From: JABDLO01 sp041749255
GTDB taxonomy: Bacteria > Bacteroidota > Bacteroidia > Chitinophagales > Saprospiraceae
DNA length: 64,000 bases
Reading direction: 5' to 3'
NCBI GenBank assembly: GCA_041749255.1
Contig: JBGTBR010000069.1
Span: 25,393 to 89,392 of the forward strand
Shown here: positions 9,021 through 18,137 of the stretch, piece after piece
How positions within the stretch are numbered: position 1 is the stretch's first letter
Layout of the letters: every line of letters begins with the position of its first letter
Notes under the pieces: generated by a model
What the model was told of the DNA's origin: nothing
What the model saw: only the letters and a program-made list of their open reading frames with translations
Database searches by the model: none
Made by a program: the position numbers and the translations under genes

Positions 9021-10088
9021 ATGTCGTACACAATGATGAGACAATGGTGGTGGAAGATCAGTGGAGTTTTGATTCTCCTTTATACAATTATATTGGGCCT
9101 GCTGACTCCATTAAAACCGGGAATTGTCAAAATACACAATACCCAGGTAACTTCAGGAGAGGTCGCAGAAATTGAAATCGTTGGTTACAACACACATTTT
9201 GATGAAGCTTCACAAAACAAGGCATACCTCAGGCTTGAAAATGAAAAGTATTTGCCTTCAACAAATGCTATAAGCCATTCTTTTAATGAAATCACTTATA
9301 TTTTTGATATTCCTCATTTTCCGGAAAGCGGTGAGAAAATAGTCGTTGCCTCTCTGATCATAAATAATGAAATAGACGGAAGTGCAGTGCTACCAGCCTC
9401 GGTTTTCATTCAACAGGCTCCTGTACCAGGCGCAATACATGAGGGAGCATTCATAGATAATCTTTCGGGTTTGGTGGATCCTGGCTGGTCATTCCGGTTT
9501 CCATATCGAAGTATTTTACATGAAACAATAAGAAATACATTTTTTCATATAACGCTTTGGTTTTCCATGTTTATCATGTTGGGAACAGGTGTATTTTACG
9601 CCATTCGGTATTTAAAGTACCGAAGAGTAAATGATGATCTCAAAAGCAGGGCGTTAACCTCAGTTTCAGTTTTGTTTGGATTGTTGGGTTTAATAACGGG
9701 ATCTATCTGGGCGAGATTTACATGGGGTACATGGTGGACTCCTGATGTGAAACTCAATATGACGGCTGTTGCCATGCTGATTTATTTAGCTTATTTTGTA
9801 TTGAGAAGTTCAATCAAAGATCAGGATCAGGAGGCTCGCCTGGCTTCAGTGTACAATGTATTTGCTTTTGTAGCATTGATACCTTTGGTTTTTGTCATTC
9901 CACGCCTCACAGATAGCTTGCACCCAGGAAGCGGAGGAAATCCAGCTTTAGGTGGAGAGGACCTCGATAATACATTGCGTTTGGTTTTTTATCCGGCTAT
10001 TTTAGGTTTTACGCTTTTGGGAATTTGGATGACATCTCTGTATTACCGGATTTTGAATGTAAAGGAAAAATTATTGGAAAAGACATAG
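9021..10088 (+). CDS. ccmC: Cytochrome c biogenesis heme-handling protein CcmC/CcsA type
   Basis: A 355-residue membrane protein binding heme for transfer to CcmE or apocytochrome. It has the tryptophan-rich motif WGTWWTPDVKL at 235-245 and conserved His candidates at 167, 176 and 301 (SLHPGSG, the position of the second axial His). About 130 periplasmic residues, beta-rich, lie between TM1 (about 13-30) and TM2 (about 170-195). Classical CcmC lacks such an insertion, but Bacteroidota homologues carry it. Later helices are near 212-232, 247-262, 279-297 and 318-342. Start is MSYTMMRQWWW; the Met at residue 5 is possible. It lies in the ccm operon between ccmB and the CcmD-like gene. Confidence 0.85.
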   Translation: MSYTMMRQWWWKISGVLILLYTIILGLLTPLKPGIVKIHNTQVTSGEVAEIEIVGYNTHFDEASQNKAYLRLENEKYLPSTNAISHSFNEITYIFDIPHFPESGEKIVVASLIINNEIDGSAVLPASVFIQQAPVPGAIHEGAFIDNLSGLVDPGWSFRFPYRSILHETIRNTFFHITLWFSMFIMLGTGVFYAIRYLKYRRVNDDLKSRALTSVSVLFGLLGLITGSIWARFTWGTWWTPDVKLNMTAVAMLIYLAYFVLRSSIKDQDQEARLASVYNVFAFVALIPLVFVIPRLTDSLHPGSGGNPALGGEDLDNTLRLVFYPAILGFTLLGIWMTSLYYRILNVKEKLLEKT

Positions 10089-10172
10089 GGTAAAAAGCTT
10101 TATTTTGGTATGTTTGAATGATGAAAATTCAAAATAACTATACTGCAAGTTTGGGTTTAAAATGGATATACA

Positions 10173-10415
10173 ATGAATATGATGATCAGTTATAAATTGA
10201 GGATTGAAAAGTTTTTAATTCTGGTTGTGGCATTATTATTACCGTGTGCTGCCATAGCATCTGGTGAAAGTGGTGTTGTCGATTTTTTGCGAAATACCGG
10301 TAAAATATATTCCGTAGTCACTTTGGTACTCATTGTATTTATTGGTATGATTATATTTCTGATCAGATTAGACAAAAAGCTAACCAAATTAGAAAATCAA
10401 ATAAATAATGAGTAA
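10173..10415 (+). CDS. CcmD-like small membrane protein
   Basis: An 80-residue protein with a signal-like hydrophobic N-terminus (FLILVVALLLPCAAIAS), a short external segment, one transmembrane helix (SVVTLVLIVFIGMIIFLI) and a charged tail RLDKKLTKLENQINNE. The YSVVxLxLIxFxGM...LDxKLxKLE pattern matches the Bacteroidota CcmD-family peptides that sit after ccmC and stabilise the heme exporter. Gene order supports the call. The last 8 bp overlap the start of the glutamate dehydrogenase gene. The in-frame ATGs at 10179 and 10182 are possible alternatives. Confidence 0.75.
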   Translation: MNMMISYKLRIEKFLILVVALLLPCAAIASGESGVVDFLRNTGKIYSVVTLVLIVFIGMIIFLIRLDKKLTKLENQINNE

Positions 10416-11832
10416 CAACAAACAAGCAAGTTTTTACGAAAGTGTTCAGATCAACTTTGACAGAGCTGCAGCACTAACTACGCATCCCAAGGGATTGTTA
10501 GATCAAATAAAGGTATGTAATTCTGTTTACCAGATGAGATTTCCTGTAAAAATAGGGAATGGCTATGAAGTGATCGAAGCATATAGAGTTCAGCACAGCC
10601 ATCACAGATTACCGACAAAAGGAGGAATAAGATTTTCTCACCTGGTTAATCAGGATGAGGTTATGGCATTAGCAGCCCTAATGACTTTTAAATGCGCCCT
10701 GGTTGATGTCCCTTTTGGAGGTGCAAAAGGAGGTGTAAAAGTCAGTCCCCGAAAGTATACTCCACTTCAATTGGAGAGAATTACCAGAAGGTATACCATG
10801 GAGCTCATAAGAAAAAACTTTATAGGACCCAGTCTGGATGTACCCGCTCCTGATTACGGTACCGGCTCCAGAGAAATGGCCTGGATACTGGACACTTATA
10901 TGACCCTTAAAGGGGGAAATGAAATTGATGCCGCTGGTTGTGTTACCGGTAAACCTGTTAATCAACACGGTATACGAGGCAGGACAGAAGCTACAGGAAG
11001 AGGCACCTATTATGGTCTCCGTGAATTACTGGCAGATAAAGACATCATGAAAAAGATCGGAAAAACTAGCGGCACAGCCGGTAAAACTATGGTCATTCAG
11101 GGGCTTGGGAATGTGGGTTCGTATGCAGGGATGATTAGTCAAGACGAAGGGGATATTAAAGTTATAGGGGTTTCAGAAATTGAAGGCACCATTGTTTCTA
11201 ATGACAATATTGATATTCAAAAGTTATTGGAATACAAAAATATCCATCAAACCATTTTGGGTTTTCCGGGTACAAGAACACTCGAATTCCGAGAAGACTG
11301 GGTCGGTATCGATTGTGATATACTTTTACCGGCAGCTCTTGAATCTACAATCAATGAAAATAATGCCCATAAAGTAAAGGCAAAGATCATTGGAGAGGCA
11401 GCCAATGGGCCGGTCACTTCAAGTGCTGAAGCGATTCTCCTCAAAAAAGGAGTTATCATTATACCGGATATGTACCTCAATGCTGGTGGGGTTACCGTGT
11501 CGTATTTTGAATGGTTGAAGAATTTATCTCACATGCGTTTTGGACGAATGGATAAACGGTTTAACCAAAACACATATTTAAATCTCGTAGCAACAGTTGA
11601 AAAGCTAACAGGTAAAACCATTTCTGAGAAAGAAAAAATGGTTATAACGAAAGGTGCTGACGAAATTGATTTAGTAAGGTCTGGACTTGAAGAGACAATG
11701 GTCAATGCTTACCACCAGATAGCTGAACTGTACAAAAGCAAGAAAAAAATTGAAGACTTGAGAACAGCAGCATTCTATAGCTCGCTCAATAAAGTGGCCA
11801 ATGACTATATGACATTGGGTGTTTTCCCGTAA
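10408..11832 (+). CDS. gdhA: Glu/Leu/Phe/Val-family (glutamate) dehydrogenase
   Basis: Oxidatively deaminates an amino acid, most likely glutamate to 2-oxoglutarate, with NAD(P). The dimerisation/substrate domain has YRVQHSHHRLPTKGGIRF and the catalytic Lys107 in PFGGAKGGVK. The next substrate motif is DVPAPDYGTGSREMAWI. The Rossmann domain begins at about residue 225 with VIQGLGNVGS, later AANGPVT and PDMYLNAGGVTVSYFEW. The 474-residue length is typical of Bacteroidota homologues of hexameric GDH. The start overlaps the CcmD-like gene by 8 bp, so it is probably co-transcribed with ccmBCD. It can use glutamate made by the hut genes near 56-61 kb. Glutamate specificity is the likeliest reading, not proven. 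Confidence 0.88.
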   Translation: MSNNKQASFYESVQINFDRAAALTTHPKGLLDQIKVCNSVYQMRFPVKIGNGYEVIEAYRVQHSHHRLPTKGGIRFSHLVNQDEVMALAALMTFKCALVDVPFGGAKGGVKVSPRKYTPLQLERITRRYTMELIRKNFIGPSLDVPAPDYGTGSREMAWILDTYMTLKGGNEIDAAGCVTGKPVNQHGIRGRTEATGRGTYYGLRELLADKDIMKKIGKTSGTAGKTMVIQGLGNVGSYAGMISQDEGDIKVIGVSEIEGTIVSNDNIDIQKLLEYKNIHQTILGFPGTRTLEFREDWVGIDCDILLPAALESTINENNAHKVKAKIIGEAANGPVTSSAEAILLKKGVIIIPDMYLNAGGVTVSYFEWLKNLSHMRFGRMDKRFNQNTYLNLVATVEKLTGKTISEKEKMVITKGADEIDLVRSGLEETMVNAYHQIAELYKSKKKIEDLRTAAFYSSLNKVANDYMTLGVFP

Positions 11833-11883
11833 ATTCGAAAGAGCAATCGTAATTGCTTATTTTTTAAATGTAGAGAATAGAAG

Positions 11884-11926
11884 CCATTCGTTTTCAATCA
11901 GGAATTAGAAAACGAATGGTTTTAAT
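11884..11926. terminator. Bidirectional terminator between gdhA and the beta-barrel gene
   Basis: A perfect 12-bp stem (11884-11895 with 11908-11919) with a 12-base loop lies between two convergent genes. T-rich sequence follows on plus, and an A-rich flank on the other side can serve the minus strand. Confidence 0.75.
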
Positions 11927-11931
11927 CTTTT

Positions 11932-12477
11932 TTAAAATGCCACACTGGCATGGATACCAACATTTCTATTTCTAAGTGTCTGGTTATCGCCTGAAAAGTT
12001 TCCTTTTTCAATAGAGGTAAGGCCATAACCGTAAGTAAGCCCCAAACCCAATCTACCTAATGTTAGACCAGCACCAATGTTCATTCCGATATCGATCGTG
12101 TTATAATCAATGTCGGGAATTCCACCTGACCCCAGCATCAAACCACCGTAAGGTCCTAATTCAAGATAAATCCCGGAGGGTTTTCCGATCACATGAAATA
12201 TAAAGGACAACGGCACCTCCAGATAAGTAAGCTCTCCGGCATCATCCAAAGCTTTGAATCCTTTTAAAGATAGTAAGGCACCTGGTCGTAAGGAAATATT
12301 ATTAGCTATAGAAGCTGTATAGGTAAAACCGGCATGTATTCCCTGCCTGCTTTCTGTTTCAAATGAAACGCTTGAAATGTCTGCAAAATTTAAACCTGCA
12401 CGCACAGCAAATTGGCCGTAAACTGCTTGAGAAAGCAGAAAGAAAAAAACTACACTAAGAATTGGATTTTTTTTCAT
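11932..12477 (-). CDS. Outer-membrane beta-barrel (porin-like) protein
   Basis: A 181-residue protein with signal peptide MKKNPILSVVFFFLLSQAVYGQ. Alternating hydrophobic strands typical of small outer-membrane barrels follow: FAVRAGLNFADIS, GIHAGFTYTASI, ISLRPGALLSLKGF, LTYLEVPLSFIFHV, GIYLELGPYGGLML, GMNIGAGLTLGRLGLGLTYGYGL. It ends NVGIHASVAF with a terminal aromatic residue. This fits the PorT-like/OMP_b-brl_2 families common in Bacteroidota. No partner gene is adjacent; the terminator at 11884 separates it from gdhA. Function unknown; a structural or transport role in the outer membrane is all that can be said. Confidence 0.75.
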   Translation of the reverse strand: MKKNPILSVVFFFLLSQAVYGQFAVRAGLNFADISSVSFETESRQGIHAGFTYTASIANNISLRPGALLSLKGFKALDDAGELTYLEVPLSFIFHVIGKPSGIYLELGPYGGLMLGSGGIPDIDYNTIDIGMNIGAGLTLGRLGLGLTYGYGLTSIEKGNFSGDNQTLRNRNVGIHASVAF

Positions 12478-13063
12478 GATAATATGAAGTTTGGTTAAAG
12501 AATATCAATAAAATTTATATAATAAACATCATAAAACAAAAAAAAGTGCAATTCAAAAACTATTTGAATCTGACATAAATAATTTCTGTTAAACATAAAG
12601 GCCAAACATAAGGGCAGTCTTTGGGTAGAAGTTCTTCATAAATAAACCAAAATATTAATAGATAGTCAATTACGCCTTTCATGCAAAGTTGTGATGGACA
12701 AGTCTGAAAAAGGTAAATCTGGGAAACAATACGACTTAGTTCAAAAAAGTAATTAACGACATTAAGATTACACAATTATTATCAACGATGATCAGTTACA
12801 TTCTCTTTTGGAATTTTTCAAAAACATACAACAAATTTGTTATTTTATCGTCTATAATATAATAGGTTTTAGAGTTTTTTCATAGTTTATCAATAGAGGC
12901 TGGATTTATTCCGGCCTTTTTTAATAGAAGAAATATACTTATGATATCTTTATTTTGAAATAATACGTATTAAAATCACAATTTTTATGAAATTTAATTT
13001 TAAAACCCTTATTTTCGTGTTTTTTATTATTTAACCTTTATTCTAGATAAATTAAGAAATACC
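12478..13063. other. 586-bp divergent gap with an orphan terminator
   Basis: AT-rich DNA between the barrel gene (minus) and an Lrp gene (plus). The only structure seen is the terminator-like hairpin at 12897-12922. The 71-codon minus frame at 12560-12775 lacks protein-like features and is not called. Confidence 0.5.
12897..12922 (+). terminator. Orphan terminator-like hairpin upstream of lrp
   Basis: AGGCTGG (12897-12903) pairs with CCGGCCT (12911-12917) around a seven-base loop and runs into T residues to 12922. It lies about 140 bp before the Lrp start codon and after no annotated gene, so it would end a short transcript or act as an attenuator. Confidence 0.55.
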
Positions 13064-13552
13064 ATGGCAGAATACAAATTAGACAGAATTGACCTGAAGA
13101 TATTAAAATTACTTCAGCAAAATTCAAAAATCACTAACCTGGATTTATCAAAAAAAATTGGCTTATCTCCTGCTCCTACTTTGGAAAGAGTAAAAAAACT
13201 GGAGAATGCAGGAATTATACTTTCGTATCACGCTAAAGTGGATGCAGCTGCAATTGGACTAAATGTGCGAACTTTCGTATTGGTATCACTTGCATGGCAA
13301 AAAGAAAATGCCCTCGAAAATTTTATCAAAAAAATTAATAAGATCGACGAGATCACAGAGTGTTATATTATCACAGGCGATGCGGATTTTCTTTTGAAAA
13401 TAGTGTGCAAAGATCTGGCTACTTATGAACAACTGCTCTTTAAAACACTAAGTCAAATCGAAGAAATTGAACGTCTTAAAACTCTGATGACACTTTCAAA
13501 GGTCAAAAAGCAAAAGGTGTTACCTTACAATTATGACGAATTACCTGACTAA
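13064..13552 (+). CDS. Lrp/AsnC-family transcriptional regulator
   Basis: A 162-residue regulator: an N-terminal winged helix-turn-helix at about 6-60 (LDRIDLKILKLLQQNSKITNLDLSKKIGLSPAPTLERVKKLE, quoted here as the HTH region) and a C-terminal RAM/AsnC ligand-binding domain at about 65-155. The ITGDADFLLKIVCKD stretch marks the effector-binding fold. Such proteins sense amino acids and act as octamers on amino-acid metabolism genes. The gene is monocistronic with its own terminator at 13582. The likely targets in the window (gdhA, peptidases, hut) are inference. It is distinct from the second Lrp gene at 42.7 kb. Confidence 0.88.
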   Translation: MAEYKLDRIDLKILKLLQQNSKITNLDLSKKIGLSPAPTLERVKKLENAGIILSYHAKVDAAAIGLNVRTFVLVSLAWQKENALENFIKKINKIDEITECYIITGDADFLLKIVCKDLATYEQLLFKTLSQIEEIERLKTLMTLSKVKKQKVLPYNYDELPD

Positions 13553-13581
13553 TTGTTAAAATAAGTTTATTTGGATATACT

Positions 13582-13618
13582 ATTGCAAAGCTGTTCAGCG
13601 GCTTTGCAATTTTTTTTT
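13582..13618 (+). terminator. Terminator of the Lrp gene
   Basis: Perfect 10-bp stem ATTGCAAAGC/GCTTTGCAAT (13582-13591 with 13601-13610) followed by eight T residues, 30 bp after the Lrp stop codon. Confidence 0.88.
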
Positions 13619-13635
13619 CATTCTCCACTTATATA

Positions 13636-14433
13636 ATGACTCGTGTGCAATCTACTTTATGGCATTGCGTCCATCGTGAAACAAAAGCCGTTATTTATCT
13701 ATTTGGCACCATACATTTACCATCCAACACCATCCAATGGCCTGAGACCCCAGTCTTATCATTAATTGAATCCTCCGACATATATTTTGGAGAAATGGAT
13801 CTGGATGAATCCAGCAATACATTGAATAACTCGTATCATTATATTGACAATGACCTATCTGTCAAAGACTTTATGTCAGAAAAGGAATACGATCGGATAC
13901 AAAAAATACTGTTAAAAGCCTTCGAAATAAATCTGAAAAATTACTCGAATTTAAAACCACTTCTTTTTCAATCTTTAATAGATAATGCCATTGTAGGCAC
14001 ATCAACATTTCCACCTTTGGATATAAAACTGTGGAATTTTGCAAAAAGAAAAAATATACCCGTATTTGGCCTCGAAAGCTTTCAAAGGCAATTAGACATT
14101 CTCAACCAGATACCTATTGAAGATCAGATTTTAAATTTGAGAAAACTAACCAGGAATGTTTCACTTTATCGGAAGAAAGTGAATAAAATGATACACCATT
14201 ACAACATAATGGACATCAATGCCATATACCGATATGCCAGAAAAAATCTGGGTAACATGCGTATCCTCATGATCAATGAAAGAAATCAACGAATGTTGAA
14301 AACAATATATCAAATGGATCCAGGTAAAACACATTTTATTAGCGTCGGAGCGGGACATTTACCCGGAAATCATGGAATATTATCTGGTTTAAAGAGAAAT
14401 GGTTGGAAGGTTTCAGCCATTATTCCAAATTAA
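13636..14433 (+). CDS. TraB/GumN-family protein
   Basis: A 265-residue protein of the TraB/GumN (PrgY, TIKI-like) superfamily. The N-terminal strand-motif YLFGTIHLP gives the first conserved His. A conserved Glu lies in IYFGEMDL, VFGLESFQRQL is the second Glu motif, and ISVGAGHLPGNHGILSGLKRNGW is the C-terminal GxxH motif. The family is thought to be a metal-dependent hydrolase or protease fold (TIKI cleaves Wnt). No signal peptide is visible, so it may act in the cytoplasm, unlike many GumN proteins. It starts 18 bp after the Lrp terminator and has no operon partner. Substrate unknown. Confidence 0.75.
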   Translation: MTRVQSTLWHCVHRETKAVIYLFGTIHLPSNTIQWPETPVLSLIESSDIYFGEMDLDESSNTLNNSYHYIDNDLSVKDFMSEKEYDRIQKILLKAFEINLKNYSNLKPLLFQSLIDNAIVGTSTFPPLDIKLWNFAKRKNIPVFGLESFQRQLDILNQIPIEDQILNLRKLTRNVSLYRKKVNKMIHHYNIMDINAIYRYARKNLGNMRILMINERNQRMLKTIYQMDPGKTHFISVGAGHLPGNHGILSGLKRNGWKVSAIIPN

Positions 14434-14736
14434 GTGTAACCACTTATACTCATTTCACTTTCAGATCTTATCAGTCAGTTATTATTTCGGGATGTCGAAG
14501 TGTTATCTTTCAACCAACACTTATTTCAAATGGGCAACATGCTCATGACTAATTCCAAATAATTCCATTTACAGATACATTATCTATAAAATCTTATTAT
14601 ATGTAGAATAATTGGAATTGAGGCTAACCAAACAGGTGATTTTGCGTTTCATCATTATATCATTTTATTGTTTTAAAGTGATGTTATAACCCTGTAAATT
14701 AGGATCAACATTGGAACAATTATAAATTAGCTATAA
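14434..14736. other. 303-bp gap before the TonB receptor gene; nothing recognised
   Basis: AT-rich DNA with no plausible frame. No TAnnTTTG box with a properly spaced TTTG was found, and no convincing terminator. Confidence 0.4.
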
Positions 14737-17070
14737 ATGAAATGGTTTATTTTCATCATAATCTCAATCAGTTCTCATATTTTCCTCCTATCCCAATCAT
14801 TTACCATAAGTGGATATGTAATGGATTCAAATACTGGCGAAACATTAATAGGAGCCAATATATATCTTAAAGACGACCCGGGTAAAGGGACATCTTCTAA
14901 TATTTATGGATTTTATTCATTGACGCTTCCTTCCGGAGAATATGCTGTTGCCATTTCATACCTGGGCTATCAGGAGAGTATTCATACCATAAACCTTGAT
15001 AAAAATATAACCCTCGATGTGAAACTCACCAGTGGGGTAGTTATGGAAGAAATTGTTATAGCTTCTGACAAAGACGTAAAGGATAGAAACGTAAGCGGAA
15101 CACAAATGGGCACTCTGGAACTACCTATGGAACAAATAAAAAAATTACCTGCCATATTTGGTGAGGTAGATATTTTAAAGACATTACAATTACTTCCCGG
15201 CGTATTGTCCTCCGGAGAAGGAACTTCCGGATTCTATGTCCGTGGAGGCGGTCCCGATCAAAATCTCGTGCTTCTAGATGAAGCAGTGGTATATAATTCC
15301 GGACATTTGCTGGGTTTCTTTTCTGTGTTTAACTCCGATGCCATTAAAAATACAACTTTGATTAAAGGGGGTATGCCAGCCTTTTACGGAGGCAGGCTTT
15401 CCAGCGTTTTAGACATTCAAATGAAAGAGGGTAGCAATCAATCTTATATATTGGAAGGAGGAATTGGTTTAATATCATCGAGACTTACATTTCAGGGTCC
15501 CCTGGTAAAAGATAAAAGTTCATTTATCATCTCAGGAAGACGCACTTATTTGGGAGATCTTCTACAGCCCGTATTAAAAGGGACTGATTTTGAAGGGTCT
15601 AATTATTATTTTTACGACCTCAATACTAAATTCAATTACAGACTCAGTTCAAAAGACCGAATTTATTTTAGTGCTTATTTTGGTCGCGATATTTTGAAAT
15701 TTAATTTTCCAAAAAGAGATTTTTTCTTTGACCTGCCTTATGGCAATTCTACAGCCACTTTAAGATGGAATCACCTTTTCAGTAATAAGCTATTTTTTAA
15801 CCTTTCTGCTATATACAATGACTATGATTTTCAATTTAATGGAGGGCAGGACAATTTCCAATTTAATCTTTTTTCAGGGGTTAAGGACTGGAATGGAAAA
15901 TTAGACTTCGATTATTATCCCAATCCCGAGCATCATTTAAAATTCGGCGCCAATTATACGTATCACACTCTTACTCCCAATACTGCCTCAGCCAGTACGG
16001 GTGAGGTGGATTTTTCTACAGATTTTTTACCAAAATATGCACATGATATTGCCTTTTACATTCAGGATGACATAAAAGTCAGCAAGGATTTTAGCATTAA
16101 TGCGGGCTTAAGATGGGCCATTTTTAGCCAGGTGGGACCCTATACGTCTTCTATAACCGGAAGAGAGTACAACCGATTGGAGCCTGTAATTACCTATACA
16201 GGACTGGAACCCAGACTCAGTTTTAAATATGCAATTAATCCTGTTACCTCTATTAAAGGCGGACTCACTTATACCAATCAATTTCTTCACCTTGTCAGTA
16301 ATTCATCCACAACACTTCCGGCAGATATTTGGGTGCCTAGTTCGGAACTGGTCAGGCCTCAAAGAAGCACTCAATATGCACTTGGGGTATTTAGGAACTT
16401 TAAAGAAAATGTATACGAGAGCTCTATAGAAGTCTATTACAGAGACTTAAGGAGTCAAATCGATTATGCCGATGATTATGTTGACGACATTGGTAGAGAA
16501 GTGGAACAGAGTTTTGTTTTCGGTTCTGGTAGAGCTTATGGTGCTGAGTTTTTAATGAGGAAAAATGAAGGCAGACTCACTGGCTGGGTAGGATATACAT
16601 TGTCCAGGACAGATCGGAGTTTTCCCGACATAGAAGACGGGAGAAGATATCCGGCCATATTTGACCGACGCCATGACCTTTCCATTGTCACCAATTATGA
16701 ATTAAGCCGTAAAGTGGATATAGGAGCTACATTTATTTACGGCTCCGGCAGATATTTTACTCCTGTAAATGGTTTTTTCTTCGTTGAAGGTGACATCAAT
16801 GTCTTTTATGGTCCCAGAAACAGCGCTCAATTGCCAGCATATCACAGAATGGATCTGTCACTGGTATGGACACCTAAAGCCGGGAGTAACAAAAAATGGA
16901 CTTCGAGTTGGACATTTGCCGTGTATAATGCTTATAACAGAAAAAATCCATTTTTTATCAATTATAATTTTGAATCCAATTTTGAAAACGGGTCTGCAAA
17001 AATAGAAGGAGAACAAATCACTATTTTTCCTATAATTCCTTCGATTACCTATAATTTCAGATGGAATTAA
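14737..17070 (+). CDS. TonB-dependent outer-membrane receptor with carboxypeptidase-regulatory-like domain
   Basis: A 777-residue receptor. Signal peptide at about 1-20. A CarboxypepD_reg-like beta-sandwich follows at about 21-105 (ISGYVMDSNTGETLIGANIYLKDD...GFYSLTLPSGEYAVAISYLGYQ). The plug is at about 120-230 (GEVDILKTLQLLPGVLSSGEGTSGFYVRGGGPDQNLVLLDEAVVYN). The remainder is a 22-strand-type barrel ending in the usual Phe-Arg-Trp-Asn region. It imports a ligand with energy from TonB-ExbBD. The next gene is a DUF4249 lipoprotein 19 bp downstream, a fixed pairing in Bacteroidota. It is shorter than SusC proteins (about 1000 residues) and has a different partner than SusD, so the substrate is unlikely to be starch-like. 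Substrate unknown. Confidence 0.9.
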   Translation: MKWFIFIIISISSHIFLLSQSFTISGYVMDSNTGETLIGANIYLKDDPGKGTSSNIYGFYSLTLPSGEYAVAISYLGYQESIHTINLDKNITLDVKLTSGVVMEEIVIASDKDVKDRNVSGTQMGTLELPMEQIKKLPAIFGEVDILKTLQLLPGVLSSGEGTSGFYVRGGGPDQNLVLLDEAVVYNSGHLLGFFSVFNSDAIKNTTLIKGGMPAFYGGRLSSVLDIQMKEGSNQSYILEGGIGLISSRLTFQGPLVKDKSSFIISGRRTYLGDLLQPVLKGTDFEGSNYYFYDLNTKFNYRLSSKDRIYFSAYFGRDILKFNFPKRDFFFDLPYGNSTATLRWNHLFSNKLFFNLSAIYNDYDFQFNGGQDNFQFNLFSGVKDWNGKLDFDYYPNPEHHLKFGANYTYHTLTPNTASASTGEVDFSTDFLPKYAHDIAFYIQDDIKVSKDFSINAGLRWAIFSQVGPYTSSITGREYNRLEPVITYTGLEPRLSFKYAINPVTSIKGGLTYTNQFLHLVSNSSTTLPADIWVPSSELVRPQRSTQYALGVFRNFKENVYESSIEVYYRDLRSQIDYADDYVDDIGREVEQSFVFGSGRAYGAEFLMRKNEGRLTGWVGYTLSRTDRSFPDIEDGRRYPAIFDRRHDLSIVTNYELSRKVDIGATFIYGSGRYFTPVNGFFFVEGDINVFYGPRNSAQLPAYHRMDLSLVWTPKAGSNKKWTSSWTFAVYNAYNRKNPFFINYNFESNFENGSAKIEGEQITIFPIIPSITYNFRWN

Positions 17071-17089
17071 ATATCTAAAAAGAAAATAA

Positions 17090-18061
17090 ATGCGTAACAT
17101 AAGTAAAAGGAAATATGCTATGATAACGGGTCTTTGGGTGAGATCCATTTTTTTAGTGTTCGGTCTTTTCTTAATGAAGGGATGTATTGAACCATTTATT
17201 CCTGAAACACTTGCAGAAGATCAGCAATGGGTAGTTGAAGGATTTATAGAAGCAGGGCAGGGGAGTAATGTTGCTTTTGTAATCATCACGCGGAGCATTC
17301 CTTTTTTAGAAGAGATTAACAGGGAGACACTGGATCAAATATTTGTAAGAGGGGCTCAGGTAGACGTGTCGGATGGTGCAAAGACCATTACTTTAAATGA
17401 ATTGTGCCTGAGCGACATACCTCCAGAACTTAGGGAAGCCGCAGCACAGATTCTGAATATTGAAATAGGGGATGAGGTGCCCAATATATGTGTCTATGTA
17501 GACCTTTTTGATCAACTTGATCGAAGAGTAGGAGGACACTATTCGTTGATAGTCAGACTGGGCGAAACCGAAATAAAAGCCACAACTACCATTCCGCATT
17601 TTATCCCATTGGAAAACTTCCGTTGGACTGATCCTCCGGGAGAACCCAATGATACACTGGCCCGGTTGATGGTTACGGTAAACGATCCTCCTGGAGAAAA
17701 TTTTTACAGGTACAAAACAGCAGCTGGTGATGGTCCCCTTATTCCACCATTTGTATCTGTTACAGATGATGTTTTCTTTGATGGTCAGGAATTTGAATTT
17801 CCATTGCAAAAAGCAGAACCCAGGGATGGAGATTTTAGTAGCGACGCCTTTGGTTTGTACACCCGTGGCGATACACTCACTATTAAATGGATGACCCTTG
17901 ATGAAGACCATTTTCATTTTTGGAATACACTGGACTTTTCTGCCAATAGCGGAGGCCCTTTCGCATCCTATACAAGGGTGAGGTCAAATGTGAATGGAGC
18001 TTTAGGAGTATGGGGTGGTTATGCTGTAGGTTATTACCATATGAGAATTCCGGAAAAATAA
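17090..18061 (+). CDS. DUF4249-family lipoprotein, TonB-receptor partner
   Basis: A 323-residue lipoprotein: hydrophobic leader ending FLMKGC with lipid Cys32, then IEPFIPE, the usual DUF4249 start. The domain (about 45-320) is an immunoglobulin-like/beta-rich fold with the typical WVVEGFIEAGQ start and a GGYAVGYYHM end. DUF4249 proteins are always next to a TonB receptor with an N-terminal carboxypeptidase-regulatory domain and are thought to be surface ligand-capture or lid partners. The start at 17090 gives a Lys/Arg-rich n-region; Met at residue 11 (17120) would also leave a functional signal. It is co-directional with the S9 peptidase gene 76 bp downstream, hinting at peptide-related uptake (inference). 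Confidence 0.82.
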   Translation: MRNISKRKYAMITGLWVRSIFLVFGLFLMKGCIEPFIPETLAEDQQWVVEGFIEAGQGSNVAFVIITRSIPFLEEINRETLDQIFVRGAQVDVSDGAKTITLNELCLSDIPPELREAAAQILNIEIGDEVPNICVYVDLFDQLDRRVGGHYSLIVRLGETEIKATTTIPHFIPLENFRWTDPPGEPNDTLARLMVTVNDPPGENFYRYKTAAGDGPLIPPFVSVTDDVFFDGQEFEFPLQKAEPRDGDFSSDAFGLYTRGDTLTIKWMTLDEDHFHFWNTLDFSANSGGPFASYTRVRSNVNGALGVWGGYAVGYYHMRIPEK

Positions 18062-18137
18062 TTTTCATTACCTTTGACAAGATCAAAAACATCGTTCTTA
18101 TAAAAGTATTCATAGCACAATACCGAATGTATCCATT

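Noticed and set aside
12560..12775. 71-codon minus-strand frame upstream of the Lrp gene
   Set aside because: No conserved features and AT-rich codon use; not distinguishable from chance.
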